Part shown: in pieces, positions 12,471 to 24,206 of the stretch
Numbering within the stretch: position 1 is the stretch's first letter
How the letters are laid out: the number at the start of each line of letters is the position of its first letter
Assembly: GCA_964247055.1 (NCBI GenBank)
Contig: OZ176054.1
Coordinates: forward strand, 4,960,001 to 5,024,000
Direction of reading: 5' to 3'
Origin: Paragordius varius
Taxonomy: Eukaryota; Nematomorpha
Length of the DNA: 64,000 bases
Notes under the pieces: generated by a model
Told to the model about the DNA's origin: nothing
Database searches by the model: none
What the model saw: the letters and a program-made list of their open reading frames with translations, nothing else
Made by a program: the position numbers and the translations under genes

Positions 12471-14580
12471 CAGTGGTACTCACCAAAAAAATTTGACGGG
12501 CCAAATAAAACATATTTTTTTTTCGAGGGCCATGAACTTTATAATGGCAAATATTCCATAGCTATTTAACACATACGCACATATTTTTACTCTAAATCAG
12601 CACAATGAATTTTTTGCGGGTCGCATGTAAATCCAGCTAAAAACTCGTTTTGCACCATTTAGTTTTAAAAATAAAAATATTTTGATATTAACCAATAATT
12701 TTTGACAAATTTGGTTTCGCCTCATGGCAGGCCAATCTTAATACGTCGTCCATATGATCATTAGTTAAGCGATTTCGGTATGTATTCTTGATACACTTCA
12801 TTTTTGAATATACCGTCTCACACGTGTAAGTTGATGGATAAACAGTTAAGATAACTTGAGCACATTTTTTTATATTTTCATATTTATTTGGCACAACTTG
12901 ACAAAACTCTACATCTCTTTCTTTTCTACGATTTTCTCTAAATATAGCTTCCAGATTGGAATCATTTTTAAAATCAACGAATTCTCCAATGATAAGCGCC
13001 TGATCAAAACCGAAAAGCTCAAGTTGCTTAATGTTGGATATATCCATTTGTCATGGATTAGTTTTAAGCAATTTTTAATATTTTTTAATTCTTGAAATCT
13101 GAATTTCATCTCATTAGATAAAAATGTTAAATGATTGTGTATTATTAAATTAATCTCCGCGGTAAATTCCATATTTTCTTTATAAATCGTTTTAAGTGTA
13201 GGAAAATGTAGGAGTGTTTTATCTGTAAAATCTTGTTTATATATTATTATTTTTTCTTCAAAAGCAAATATATGATTAGCAAATTGGGTTTTTATTTTGC
13301 TCCCTTGAAGATTTGTATTAAAAGTACTAAGTTTATAAGTAATGTCGCAAAGGTAGGCTAATAAAACCCACCATTTGTCACTATCAATTTCCTCGTCAAA
13401 CTTTTTGTTATCTTTTATAAAAAATAGAATTTCATGTCTTAAATCAAAAAATCTATTCAATACTTTGCTAAGGCTTAGTCATCTCACAGCGGTGTACAAA
13501 AGAATATCATCAACTGTGGATATCTTTCAGAAGGTTTTTGAATTTTCTGCCACGGATGTAGTTTACTATATCCACAGCCGTTTTAATTACTAAATTTAGT
13601 GATTCATCCTTTACACGCGAAACCAAGTTTTGCTGACGAATAAAGCAGTGAAAGGATTTTAAAAGAGGAATAAACCCTTTGTTTATTCCAATCATAGAGG
13701 GACAGCCATCTGTGCAAATCGAAACCAATTTTTTCATAGATATACCATTATTATCGAAAAAAGTGCTAATTATTTCAAGAAAATCACTGCTTTTTGTGGT
13801 ATTATTAATTGGTAAAATTTCAAATATTCCTCGTTGATTATGTTGTCGTTGCAAAATCTCACGAAGAGCGCACATTGAGGTGTTGAACTTATATCAGTGG
13901 TAGAATCGATTGCAATACTGAAGTATTTGCAGTTTTTCAGAGCCAATAATGTATTGTTAAAAATATATTTCTTTCCTCATGATTTTCTGGTAATTTATGA
14001 GAATAATGGATTTTAAAATGTCTTTCACTATTGTATTTTTTTATAATTATGTTGTCCTATACAGGTAGCAACATTGTTATTTACTACAAAAAAATTATTT
14101 TCCCATTATTTTTTAAAGGAGCGATTTTCATTGGATAATTTACGTTTTTTGGCATTAGATGTCATCCTTTAAATTTATGTTTAAATATTATGTAAAAAAT
14201 AGGAATATAAATTGAATTATGCTATAAAAAACAGGTCGAAATTTAATGATGTCGAGTTGAAAAATATTTTATAGGAATGAGTTATAAAAATGATGCAGGA
14301 TAGCAATGAAATGTATGTGCAATGGGTGAAAGCAAAAAAGAAATGCAATAAAAATTTCAAAAAGAAAAGAAAATAGAATATAGAAAAAGAAACAACGTGT
14401 GCCCATAAATCATAAATTTTAAAATCATTTTAATGTAGGAAAATTTTTCTACATTTCAAATCGGGTAAAAAATAAATATTATCAATTAAAAAAAATTTAA
14501 GTATCAATATGGTCATAGGGGAATTTTAAAGCACACTTATGGCCGTATGCGGTCCGCGGGCCGCGGTTTGAGTATCACTG
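12471..14580 (-). mobile_element. hAT DNA transposon, full length with target duplication, transposase broken
   Basis: Termini CAGTGGTACTCA (start) and TGAGTATCACTG (end) form short inverted repeats, and the element is flanked by an exact 8-bp duplication CTTTAGAA (12463-12470 and 14581-14588), the hAT hallmark. GC-rich sub-terminal motifs (GCGGTCCGCGGGCCGCGG) sit inside the right end. It lies in a Kelch-gene intron. Confidence 0.93.
12688..14165 (-). pseudogene. hAT transposase (ZBED5/SCAND3-like), broken
   Basis: The likely start is ATG at 14165 (MTSNAKKRKL). The N-terminus has a decayed BED zinc finger (WENNFFVV, then Cys and His positions). The middle has the family's IGINKGF and SICTDGCPSM stretch and the LLAYLCDITYKL, FNTNLQGS motif. 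The C-terminal dimerisation region reads PSTYTCETVYSKMK then TYRNRLTNDHMDD, ending in HEAKPNLSKI. These features identify the ZBED5/SCAND3/FAM200-like hAT clade. The reading frame is broken at several places (open pieces 13,510-13,875, 12,909-13,460, 12,688-13,047), so it cannot make a whole transposase. The element is probably dead unless supplied in trans. Confidence 0.85.
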
Positions 14581-14923
14581 CTTTAGAAACTTGGAGAATC
14601 ATTGTAAAAGAAATTATATTTTACAGGTAAAAACTAGTGCTCTTTCATACTTTTTGTGCGTCATATCAAACACTTCAACGTTTTTTGTCATTTTAGCCCT
14701 ATCATCCTGACTTGATTTGACTATTCCCCCTGAAATCCATATTTGATTTTCATGAACACATGCTGCTAAAGCCATATTACAGTCTGGTATAGATTCTATG
14801 CATTTTCATTCCTTTTTCAACAAATCATAGCTTTCAACCAAATCTAGTTGACTTTAAATTTTACAAAAATTAAAAATGAAACTCTAGAATTATAAAAAAA
14901 TGGATAGGAAAACAAACCCGCAG

Positions 14924-14964
<41 letters not shown>

Positions 14965-15290
14965 TTCATAAAATAATTTAAAATGATTGATAATGTAACA
15001 GAGTTACTGATTTACGTTTAATTTATACGAGACGTCTGTAGTACTAAACTAATTTTTTCCTATATATATTTTGAATGATTGATACTTGAATTTACAAATA
15101 TAACTTATATTCAGAATCAGCTCCCCCAAGCACATATATTTTCCCATTATGAACGAGCATTAGATGGTCGTATCGTTCTTTCGTCATATTTTGCAATTTA
15201 ATCCATTTTCTATGTTGGAATTTATGCAATTCATTTGAGGTTTTGTCGTTCGGGAGAGTGCCTTCTAAAATAAAATAAAATTTCTGGTAT

Positions 15291-15563
15291 ACAGTAAAAA
15301 TAGATATACGGACAAAACTTAATATAAAGACATTTTTTTCAAAAGACAACCATACTTTTCCTAACCATAATTTTTCCCTTATAAACTATTTATTTACTAT
15401 ATAATTGATTGTGTTACAGTTTAATTACTATTTCATAGTTTACAGTTTCGATGAGTTATATTAAAAAAATTAATATATAAAAGGTATGGTTGTCTTTTGG
15501 AACAAAATATTTGTCTTTATATTTTGTTCTGTCCGTATTTTAATTTTAACTGTATTTTTACAG
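15291..15563. mobile_element. Small inverted-repeat MITE in Kelch intron (A side)
   Basis: The left arm (ACAGTAAAAATAGA, then ATACGGACAAAAC, AAAGACAACCATAC) recurs in reverse at 15,485-15,563, giving arms of about 75 bp around an AT-rich centre. TA lies just outside the left end. This fits a Tc1/mariner-type MITE. It lies between the first two Kelch blade exons. Confidence 0.65.
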
Positions 15564-18175
15564 TATTCACTTCTATATTTAACATAAAAATATTGGAAAG
15601 TTTTTAATTATGCTAGATATAGATCCGTTTGGATTTACAAGCACAAGCTCAGAGAAACTTAGATCAAATTGAACATATATTTTACAACGTTTTGCTCAAA
15701 TTATATGCATTACATTTCATGAAGTCAATAAATATTTAATAAAATGGCTATACCAGAAATATATATAATATTGTCAATTACACAGGCTGCATGGTGGCAA
15801 AGTGGATACGATAATTCAAATCCAAATTTTGACCAAACACTGGATGCAGGATTAAATAAAAAACATTTCTTTCGCAAATCACTTTCGATCAAGGTATCGC
15901 CCGATGTCCCGCCAATACTTAGGATGTATTCTTTAGCCTAAAATACAATATTTAATATATTCTTAGCATGGTTATTATTTATTATCGCCTTCATTGGTAG
16001 AAAATTGTGATTAAATAAATTACGTTAAACAAGCTTGAACTTTTTTTCATGCATATAAGACATTGTTTGGATATCTCAGCATGTGGCGATTTTCAAGGAG
16101 GTGGTATTTCAAAAAATACTTTATCCAATTGACCGTTTTCTTTACATGTGTGATACCTAATTAAATTATATAGTATCAACCAATTTACAGCTCCATAATT
16201 GGTTTCATATTTACAATTCATAATTCCAATAAATTTGCTATATTTAAACAAATGAGATTTAAAGTTTGTTTATTTTTAAAGCTATACTAATTGAAAAAAT
16301 TGTGTCTTGTCAAAACATATTGTGAATATATTATTTTATATTTAGTAAACAAGTTATTTGTATCCCGCCAAAAATTTCAAATACCTTTTATTATGACTAC
16401 TTCTTTAAACCAGCTAATACAAATCGCTTTGTGGGCCGCATTTTCGCTTCATAAAATCTGATGTGTCGCATTCGTCAAATATATTTAGGCATTAATCAAA
16501 TTTTTATTAAATTTCAAACATACATAAAATGTACAGTAAGGAAACTTAATTAAATTGGTAAAACTTTGTATTTGAGAACCCGCGGGTTTTGGAGGGTCGC
16601 ATGTTACATACCTCTGCTCTAAACTATGCATAAATTCAAAAGTAAAATATTTTGATTCAATATTTGTTTATGTAAAAAAACTTAAAGGGATTGGAGTACC
16701 AAAATGCCTTGTGAAAATGATGTGCACAAAATGGACTCAATCCCAAGTATTCTTTCCCATCTTCTAATGCCGATAGCAAATCCGGAACATCAATATAAAC
16801 CATACGGACACGTTCAAATATCTCATTACTGAATTTCATTCGTCCTTCTTTGTCAGCATGAATCCATCGAATAGCTGCTCTTAAAACATCTACCTATTGA
16901 ATAAAATATTTTAGATTTTTCAAATTTGGATATTGACTTCATATTATTAAACCAGCACGGCCTAATCCAAACAATAACTTTTAACGGGTGTAAAAATATT
17001 ATTTACTTACCAAAAATTAAAAAACCTAGGCCAAATAGGTCCGGATTTTACATAGGAAAGTTTGAACCAGAATCAATTATATATAATATATTATTTTAAA
17101 ATTCAATTAATTGGCTTTACGGTAAAATATCATCAGTTTAATTTAGTGTATGTTATGGATTTTACTTAACACTTTGATACAAATAAAAGTATCTAAATAC
17201 CCTAGACTATATATAAGTGATATTTTAACAAACTAGTGAAAGAAACGGTTTTAATTTAAATTTAAACTTCTATCCTAATAAATAATAAAATAAGTCGAAA
17301 TATTAAAATAAAATTTAGCTTTAAAAAAAACGTCTCATATTAAATTACTTCGACGCAATTTTACAACTTTTTTGGAAACTATCGTGTTTATTTAATTTTT
17401 ATATTAAAGCTATTTTATTTAAATCACATCAAACATTGAGAAAGAGAAAAAGTAGTTTATTTTGTGTTATTTTAAAATTAAACTAATTGATGCACACATG
17501 TAATGTAGACTAAAATTTAACTTTGGGTATTATTTTAAAATAAGTTATATTAAGTATATTTGAATAATTTATTTTGTATTTCCGTTTATTAATGTTATAT
17601 AAATGCAAACTTTTGTAATGGTTACAATTTATTCCATATTTTTTGAACTATTTATTTTTAAACAGGCTTGAGGTATCTAACGACCCCATTTGAATCGAAG
17701 GATTGAAATAAATTTGTTGTACACAAGAGTTTAAAGAAATTAATAAATACCTCTTTGTCCACAGATAAATAATCATTTTCAATTTTTTTATGGTGGACGC
17801 GACTAGCTCAATGAAAGTTTTACTACATACCAAATCAATAAATTTTTCCGTTAAAATTCTTTGATATTTATCATCAAGAACTGTGAGAGCCGGTACTTTT
17901 TTTGTCCAATGCTTTACATATATCATCCATTGGTGTTTATATAACATAAATTAGAACATAACTTCACATGATTAAAAAATTAATATTAAAAAAATTTTAT
18001 GATTTAAACAGGACCATTTTGCTTGGATAGCAGCGAAATTCTTCAGATACCCTGTAATGATATTAAATATGAATACCGGGCTCATTATCCGGATGAAAAA
18101 AGATGAAGGTGAGTTTTGTTTTTACAGTATGTTTGTAATTTAATTATTAAAACATATATCGGAGCTAATAATATA

Positions 18176-18917
18176 CCATTTGCATTTCAAGAGTGTCCTT
18201 GACTTCAAGTTGGTCCTTGAACACTTCGAGTTGGTCCTTAAACAGTTCAAGTTGGTTCTTGATCATTTCAAGTTGGGCCTTAAACAGTTCAAGTTGGTCC
18301 TTGAATATTTCAAGTTGGTTCTTGAACATTTCAAGTTGGTCCTTGAACATTTCAAGTTGGTCTTTGAACATTTCAAGTTAGTCCTTAACCAGTTCAAGTT
18401 GGTCCTTGAATAATTCAAATTGGTCCTTAAAATTTTGATTTAACCATAATTTTTGCATTATTTTTTATTTTATTATTTATTAACCTAATTTTCTTTATTT
18501 ATTATGTATTTAATCATTTAAAAATAAAATTTTTTATTGAATCACTTTTTTGTTTCTAAGTATTTATTTTCAATTAAACAAAACTATTAACTTTTAAATG
18601 TTTATTGTAATTAATAACCCAGAAAACTTATATATTTTTTCATTTCGTGTTAAAATCTTGTAAATATCCAAAATTATTTTAAGAAATTAATAAAGATATA
18701 CAATTTCTCAAAGAAAAAAGTTGATATCGATTTAAAATTTATGTTAAATAATAGAAAATATGTTAAAAACAATCAAATAGATTATTTACGATATGATTGA
18801 TAAAAGTTAAAAACAAAACAAAAAAGTCAAAGGACAAACTTGAACTGTTCAAGGACCAACTTGAAATGTTCAAGGATCAACTTGAAGTGTTCAAGGACAC
18901 TTTTGAAGTGCAAATGG
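18176..18917. mobile_element. TA-flanked element whose inverted ends are a 21-bp minisatellite (copy 1)
   Basis: Ends CCATTTGCA and TGCAAATGG are followed inward by inverted arrays of a 21-bp unit (TTCAAGTTGGTCCTTGAACA-like): about 12 units at 18,190-18,430 and about four in reverse at 18,838-18,900. The TA dinucleotides just outside fit a TA target duplication. The AT-rich core (about 400 bp) matches the second copy at 30,800-31,479 with the same termini. Because 21 is a multiple of three, the arrays read as open heptad repeats (FKDQLEM) on the minus strand; I take this as a by-product. Confidence 0.8.
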
Positions 18918-19110
18918 TATAATATATATTTAATTCATTAATTATTTGGTTTAGTCAACAATATAATCTTCAATATTTAACTATTCATTACCTTTTTACG
19001 TCCTCATTTTGGGTAGTTTTATATCCCACCCGATTTTGTATATAAAATACAGTTTTGAAAGTTATTTTAGTTAAAATTTAATTATCAGACACTGTTCTCA
19101 TGTACTAGAT

Positions 19111-21060
19111 CAGGGCTTCTTAAACTATGGGTCGCGACTAGGGTTGTGCTGACCTGGTCTTGACTACTTATTTTTTAACCACGGTCATTAAAAAAACAGC
19201 TGTTTTTTTCAACAATTGCTAGTATTTTTTTTTAGAAGAGAGTAAGATTTTATTATTTAATATATTTTTTAAAAAATAAAAATTAAATATTTAAATATGC
19301 CTTAACAATACAATAAAAATTGTTAAACATGCATCGTTATAACATTTGCATTTAAGCAATTTTAGTTATTTCCAAAAACAAAACAATCAGGCACTTTACA
19401 AAACATGCAATTATTATATAAGTGAACCAATAAAATGAAAAACCCTATAATTTAATATTTTATGAAAGAAAATGTAAAACAAACTAGGTAAAATTTTATT
19501 TGAATCCAGTATTAAAAGCTATGTTTTGAAGATTCGGAAGGCCACAAACATGTGGCAAAATTCATTTAAAAACAAATTTCTTGATTATATTTGATTGAAA
19601 ATATTTGTAAGTAAATATTAAAAAAATTGTATAATACAAACCTTTAAGAAAAACATGACATTATTAGTGAAACGCAAATGTAATTCGAATATTATTTTGA
19701 CAATCCAATATCGCATGATACTTACTTAAGTAAAAGGTGGTCATGACCGTGGTCATGTCCATGGTCTGACTGGATCTACCGGACATTTTTGAAAAAGCCG
19801 TCAAATGCTTAACCCTAGTCGCGATCCCATTTGGGGTCGCGAGTGATAAAAATATAATTATACAATAAATGTTTTTTAACTTGTAAAATATATATTTAAA
19901 GAAAAATAACAATCATCGTAGATAATAAAACCGAATAATTCTGAAAAATATTATCAAAAAATTTGTTATTGTTATTTCGAAGAAACTATATAAACATTTA
20001 GTGTTATTTTCATTTAGCCATTGTATGATTGTGAAGAAGAGCATGTTATTCCGTATTAGTCAGTTTAAAAAAATTACCATTTATACTCGTATATTGTTGG
20101 ATTTACCACCAGCCAGTTTAAATAAATTTATTTATATCGATGAAAGTATTAGTGTTATAAAACACAAATTGCCAAGGCATTTAACGATTTTTAAAGATTT
20201 TATGTTTATTATTGTGTTTTTAATAAATTTTAAATATTTCTCAAGTTTTATAACAATTATCATCAACTACATAATTTTTCCTCACATAACAAACAGGTAT
20301 TTATAGTATTAAATTATTGAAAAATGTGTTTGCTGCTTTTTTTCAAAATGACTTGTGGCTTATCCAAGCTGTGTTATTTGTCAGATGTTTTGCGAAGTTA
20401 AACGATTTTAACTAGTCTCTTCAAGGAAAAAATAGAAATATAATTACCTCAAACGATAAAATTAAAAGTTTTATTCAAAATATCAGTATTTGGAAAAGTA
20501 GGGTCGAAAATTCGATTGTTTTTCAGTGTAGACAATTTTGTAATTGAGAAAATTCAATGTAAACTTTAATTGCAAAAACTATTCACTTAAAAGCGCTAGA
20601 AAAACAGTTCCGGACATATTTTATTTTAAGTATTGATAAAAGCCGTTTTGGTTCCATACATATTATATTCAAATATTGATAAAAGTCGTTTTGGATTGGA
20701 TTAAGAGAGATTGATCATCTGCCACAAGCTCAAGAGGAATTTGCTGATTATTCGTGTGATTCAACCTTAAAATTAAAATTCCAAAAAAAGCCCTTGACTG
20801 AATTCTGGATCAGAACTAGAACTGAATTATCCACAATATCTGATATGGCGCTAAATGTACTTCTGCCATTCAACACCACATGTTTATGGGAAGTTACTTT
20901 CTCAGCTTAAACACTCATTAAATCTTAATATCGTTCAGCGATAAAAAATATTGAAGAGGTCTTACGTCCAGCAGTTTCATACATTACACTAAGATTTCAT
21001 TTGTTATGCAATAAAAAACAGGCTCATCTCCATCTCATTAAATTTTTAACGTAACTCTAA
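19111..21060 (+). mobile_element. Ancient hAT relic with GCTTCTTAAAC-type terminus
   Basis: The left end CAGGGCTTCTTAAACTATGG followed by GTCGCGACCCC-type sequence is a well-known hAT terminus; here it is split by a younger insertion at 19,139-19,817. Transposase remnants on the plus strand: 20,345-20,540 (GLSKLCYLSDV, then a damaged LQGKN region) and 20,700-21,040 (LTEFWIRTRTEL, ALNVLLPFNTT, then LCNKKQAH), the classical C-terminal block of this clade. The right terminus is not recognisable. The open frame at 20,001-20,306 inside it resembles nothing I know. Confidence 0.7.
19139..19817. mobile_element. hAT-type MITE (GGGTTGTGC ends) nested in older hAT relic
   Basis: Starts TAGGGTTGTGCTGACC and ends in TTAACCCTA, with 8-bp flanks GTCGCGAC and GTCGCGAT (seven of eight match). 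The interior has the same TGACC/GGTCA palindromic blocks as the copies at 10,083 and 57,577, but in reverse order and longer. It carries no transposase. The target is inside the terminus of the surrounding hAT relic, which dates it as younger. Confidence 0.85.
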
Positions 21061-21400
21061 TTTAATATTTGCTGTAATAACATTTTTGATTTTGTACTAA
21101 TTGATTTACCTATCTAGAAGTTTAAAATACATAATGAGTAAAATTCGTTTAATTTTATTGTATCAACTATTAGCCGTAATTATATTCATTGAAAATAGTT
21201 GTTTAAATGAAATCAAAGGTAAACTATTTACTTTTCCAGACTTAGTTTGCATAATACGCAGGCAATATTGGTTAATTGATAAAATAACAAAAATGTTGCT
21301 AACTATATTATATATATGCATGTAAAATTTTTATCAATTTCTTCTACTGTATGTTGAAAATATGTTAATAATTCTTAGATTTGCTCTCAAACATTTACAC

Positions 21401-23851
21401 CAGTGATACTCAAACCGCGGCCCGCGGGCCGCATGCGGCCCTAAGAGTGCTTTAAAATTGCCCTATGACCATATCGATACTTACATTTTATTAACACATA
21501 AACGAATTTTCGATATTTTAATATTAATTTATTTTCTTTAGAAATTTTGGTAGTTTTTATTTTTTACCCAATTCGAAATGTAAAAAATTTTCCTACATTA
21601 AAATAATTTCAAATTTTTGGCACACGTTGCTTCTGTGTCTGTATTCTATTTTCTTTTCTATTTTGAAATTTTTATTGCAATCCTTTTTTGTATTTAAGCA
21701 AGCCTTTCACTTAAACTTGCATATACATATTCTTTTCATAGCTCTCCCGCCTCATTTTTTATAACTCTTTCCCATAAATTATTTTTCAAATAAACATCAT
21801 TAAATTTCAACTTGTTTTTTTATAGCGTAATATTTTTTTAAAAAATTTACATAATATTTAAACATAAATTCAAAGGATGACATCTAATGCTAAAAAACGT
21901 AAATTATCCGATGAATATCGCCCTTTAAAAAGAATGGGAAGATGAATTCTTTGTCGTTTAAAATATAAATGTTGTTACCTGCCTTATATGTAAGGAGAAC
22001 ATAATTATAAAAAAATACAATATTGAAAGAATTTTACAATCCATTTTTCTCATAAATTACCAGAAAATCTTGTAGAAAAACGAAAAATATAAAAAGATTA
22101 AGGAATTAAACCAGAAAGGATAATCTATTATGTCCATAGCTTTCTCCCAGGAAAAAGTTGTATAATTAGCTTCGTATGAAATTTGTTATATTTTAGGAAA
22201 AAATATGAAACCGTTTGTTGATTGCCAACTAAAAGAATGTCTAATAAATGGTTGCACTTTTTTATTTGATAAATTCCATATAAAGATCAAATCATGAGGC
22301 AAATTAAAAACTTCAACTTTCTGCAACATGTGCTCGACGCATTGAAGATATGTCTAAATATATTTTTAACAATACAATATTGGCTTTGAAAAACAGCAAA
22401 TATTTTGGTAATGCTATTGATTCTAGCACTGATATTAGTACAACACCTCAATGTGCGCTCTTCGTAAGATTTTGCAACGACAACATAATCAACGAATATT
22501 TAAAATTTTTACCAATAAATAATACCACGAAAGGAAGTAATTTTCTCGAAATAATTAACACCTTTTTCGATAATAAGGATATATCTATGAAAAAATGGTG
22601 TCAATCTGCACAGATGGCTGTCCCTCTATGATTGGAATAACCAAAGGATTTATTCCTCTTTTGTAAAACAAATATAATTTACAAAATATTTTATCCTTTC
22701 ACTGCTTTATTCATCAAACTTGGTTTCGCGTGTAAAAGATGAATCACTCAATTCAGTAACGGTTGTGGATATAGTTAACCGCATCCGTGGCAGAGAATTC
22801 AACCGCTGTAAATTCAAAAACCTCCTGAAAGATATCGACAGTGAGTTTAATTATATTCTTTTGTACACCGCTGTGAGATGGCTATAGCAAAGTATTAAAT
22901 AGATTTTTTGTTTTAAGACATGAAATTCTATTATTTATAAAAGATAACAGAAAGTTTGACGAGGAAATTAGTAACATATGGTAGGTTTTATTAGCCTACC
23001 TTTGAAACATTACTTATAAACTTTTTTAATACGTCGTCCAGGAAGCAAAATAATAACCCAAATTGTTAATGTAATATCTTTTAAAAATTAATAATATAAA
23101 CTAGATTTTATAAATTAAACACTCCTATATTTTCCAACACTTAAAACGATTCATAAAAAATATATGGAATTTACCGCGGAGATTAATTTAATAATAGATC
23201 ATCTAACATTTTTATCTAATGAGATATAATTTAGATTTCAAAAATTAAATTATATTAAAAATTGCTTAAAACTCGTGGAAAATCCATGGCATATGGATAT
23301 ATTAAATATTAAACAACTTGAGAGCATTTCGGTTTTGATCAGGCGCATATCATTGAAGACTTCGTAGGTTTAAAAATTCCAATTTGGATATTCAAAGAGA
23401 ATCATTGAGAAGAAAGATATGTAGAGTTTTGGCAGGATGTGCCAAATAAATATGAAAATATATAAAAATGTGCCCAAGTTATCCTAACTCTTTTTCACGT
23501 GTGAGACGTCATATTCAAAAATAAAATATACATACAGAAACCGCAACCGATGATCATATGGACGTATTAAGATTGGCCTGTCATGAGGTGAAACCAAATT
23601 TGTCAAAAATATTTGTTAATATCGAAATAAAAATTGTTATCAAAATATTTTAATTTTTTAAACAAAATGGTAAACCAGATTTTAGCTGGATTTACATGCG
23701 ATCCGCAAAAAATTCATTGTGCTGACTTAGAGTATAAATATCTGCATATGTGTTAAATAGCTATAGAATATATGCCATTATAAGGTTCATGGCCCTCGAA
23801 AAAAAAATATATTTTATTTGCCCCGTCAAATTTTTTTGGTGAGTACCACTG
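21401..23851 (+). mobile_element. hAT DNA transposon, older copy in opposite orientation
   Basis: Starts CAGTGATACTCAAACCGCGG and ends GAGTACCACTG, the same ends as the two copies in the Kelch gene. The flanking 8-mers ATTTACAC and GTATAAAC agree at only five of eight places, so the target duplication has decayed. The transposase runs on the plus strand from ATG 21877 (MTSNAKKRKLSDEY, then the BED finger) through 22,350-22,631 (ILALKNSKYFGNAIDSSTD, STTPQCALFVRF) to a worn dimerisation region near 23,490-23,600. It has many more breaks than its relatives, so it is an older insertion. Confidence 0.88.
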
Positions 23852-24206
23852 GTATAAACTGAGGGAGCTATGTTTTCCTTTTATATTGGTTTCGCTCTGA
23901 ATTTTTATTTTTTAATATAAACCTGCAAGTACACTAGCTGCCGAGCAAAGAGAAATAATGGGTTATCGTTGATATTCATAATTTTTTAAAATAACTCTAG
24001 ATTTATGATTTATTTCTTTATATATATATAGAGATTAAATGGACATCTTGGGTTAAGTTTATATTTTAAGTGCATGTAAAAAACCCCTAGAAAATGAAAC
24101 AAATATCAAACTTGGTTATCATAAATTAAATGCGCATGTTGTAGGTAAAATGTTCAAGAATAATATTTTGCAACATCTTAATTATAAATTAAAAATTCTT
24201 ACAATA
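23852..24206. other. Spacer between hAT and inverted-repeat element
   Basis: About 350 bp of AT-rich sequence with a short TA run near 24,020. Nothing recognisable. Confidence 0.5.

Larger units (their letters stand above)
1..16420. repeat. Segmental duplication, left copy
   Basis: Colinear with 46,295-64,000 at about 97-98% identity by eye, across exons, introns, intergenic DNA and nested transposons. Main differences are the 1.17-kb palindrome and a block of about 90 bp at 58,693-58,790, both present only on the right, plus small indels. Confidence 0.93.
11325..18060 (-). pseudogene. BTB-BACK-Kelch gene, decayed copy (A side)
   Basis: Kelch-family proteins are commonly Cullin-3 substrate adaptors or actin-binding proteins. 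Pieces in order on the minus strand: a possible BTB scrap near 18,003-18,055 (FRCYPSKMVLFKS, weak); first half of BACK at 17,650-17,947 (ILTEKFIDLVCSKTFIELV); second half of BACK at 16,657-16,893 (AAIRWIHADKEGR, FERVRMVYIDVPDLL); a linker at 16,030-16,210; then Kelch blades at 15,745-15,940 (ILSIGGTSGDT), 15,115-15,266 (HNGKIYVLGGADSEYK), 14,640-14,840 (ENQIWISGGIVKS), 11,555-11,766 (NGKLYVIGGAAVNDKK) and 11,325-11,480 (DKRIYIMGG), enough for about six blades. Lesions: one base short in the A-run at 17783-17789 (BACK), TGA at 16093-16095 (linker), TGA at 14806-14808 where kelch expects Trp, and a frame slip in the last blade. A hAT element fills the intron between blades four and five. Domain calls are firm; the pseudogene call is likely. 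Confidence 0.75.

Noticed and set aside
18001-18110. Plus-strand exon with GT-AG borders (DHFAWIAAKFF)
   Set aside because: Short, without matching neighbours on that strand, and overlapping a possible BTB scrap of the minus-strand Kelch gene.
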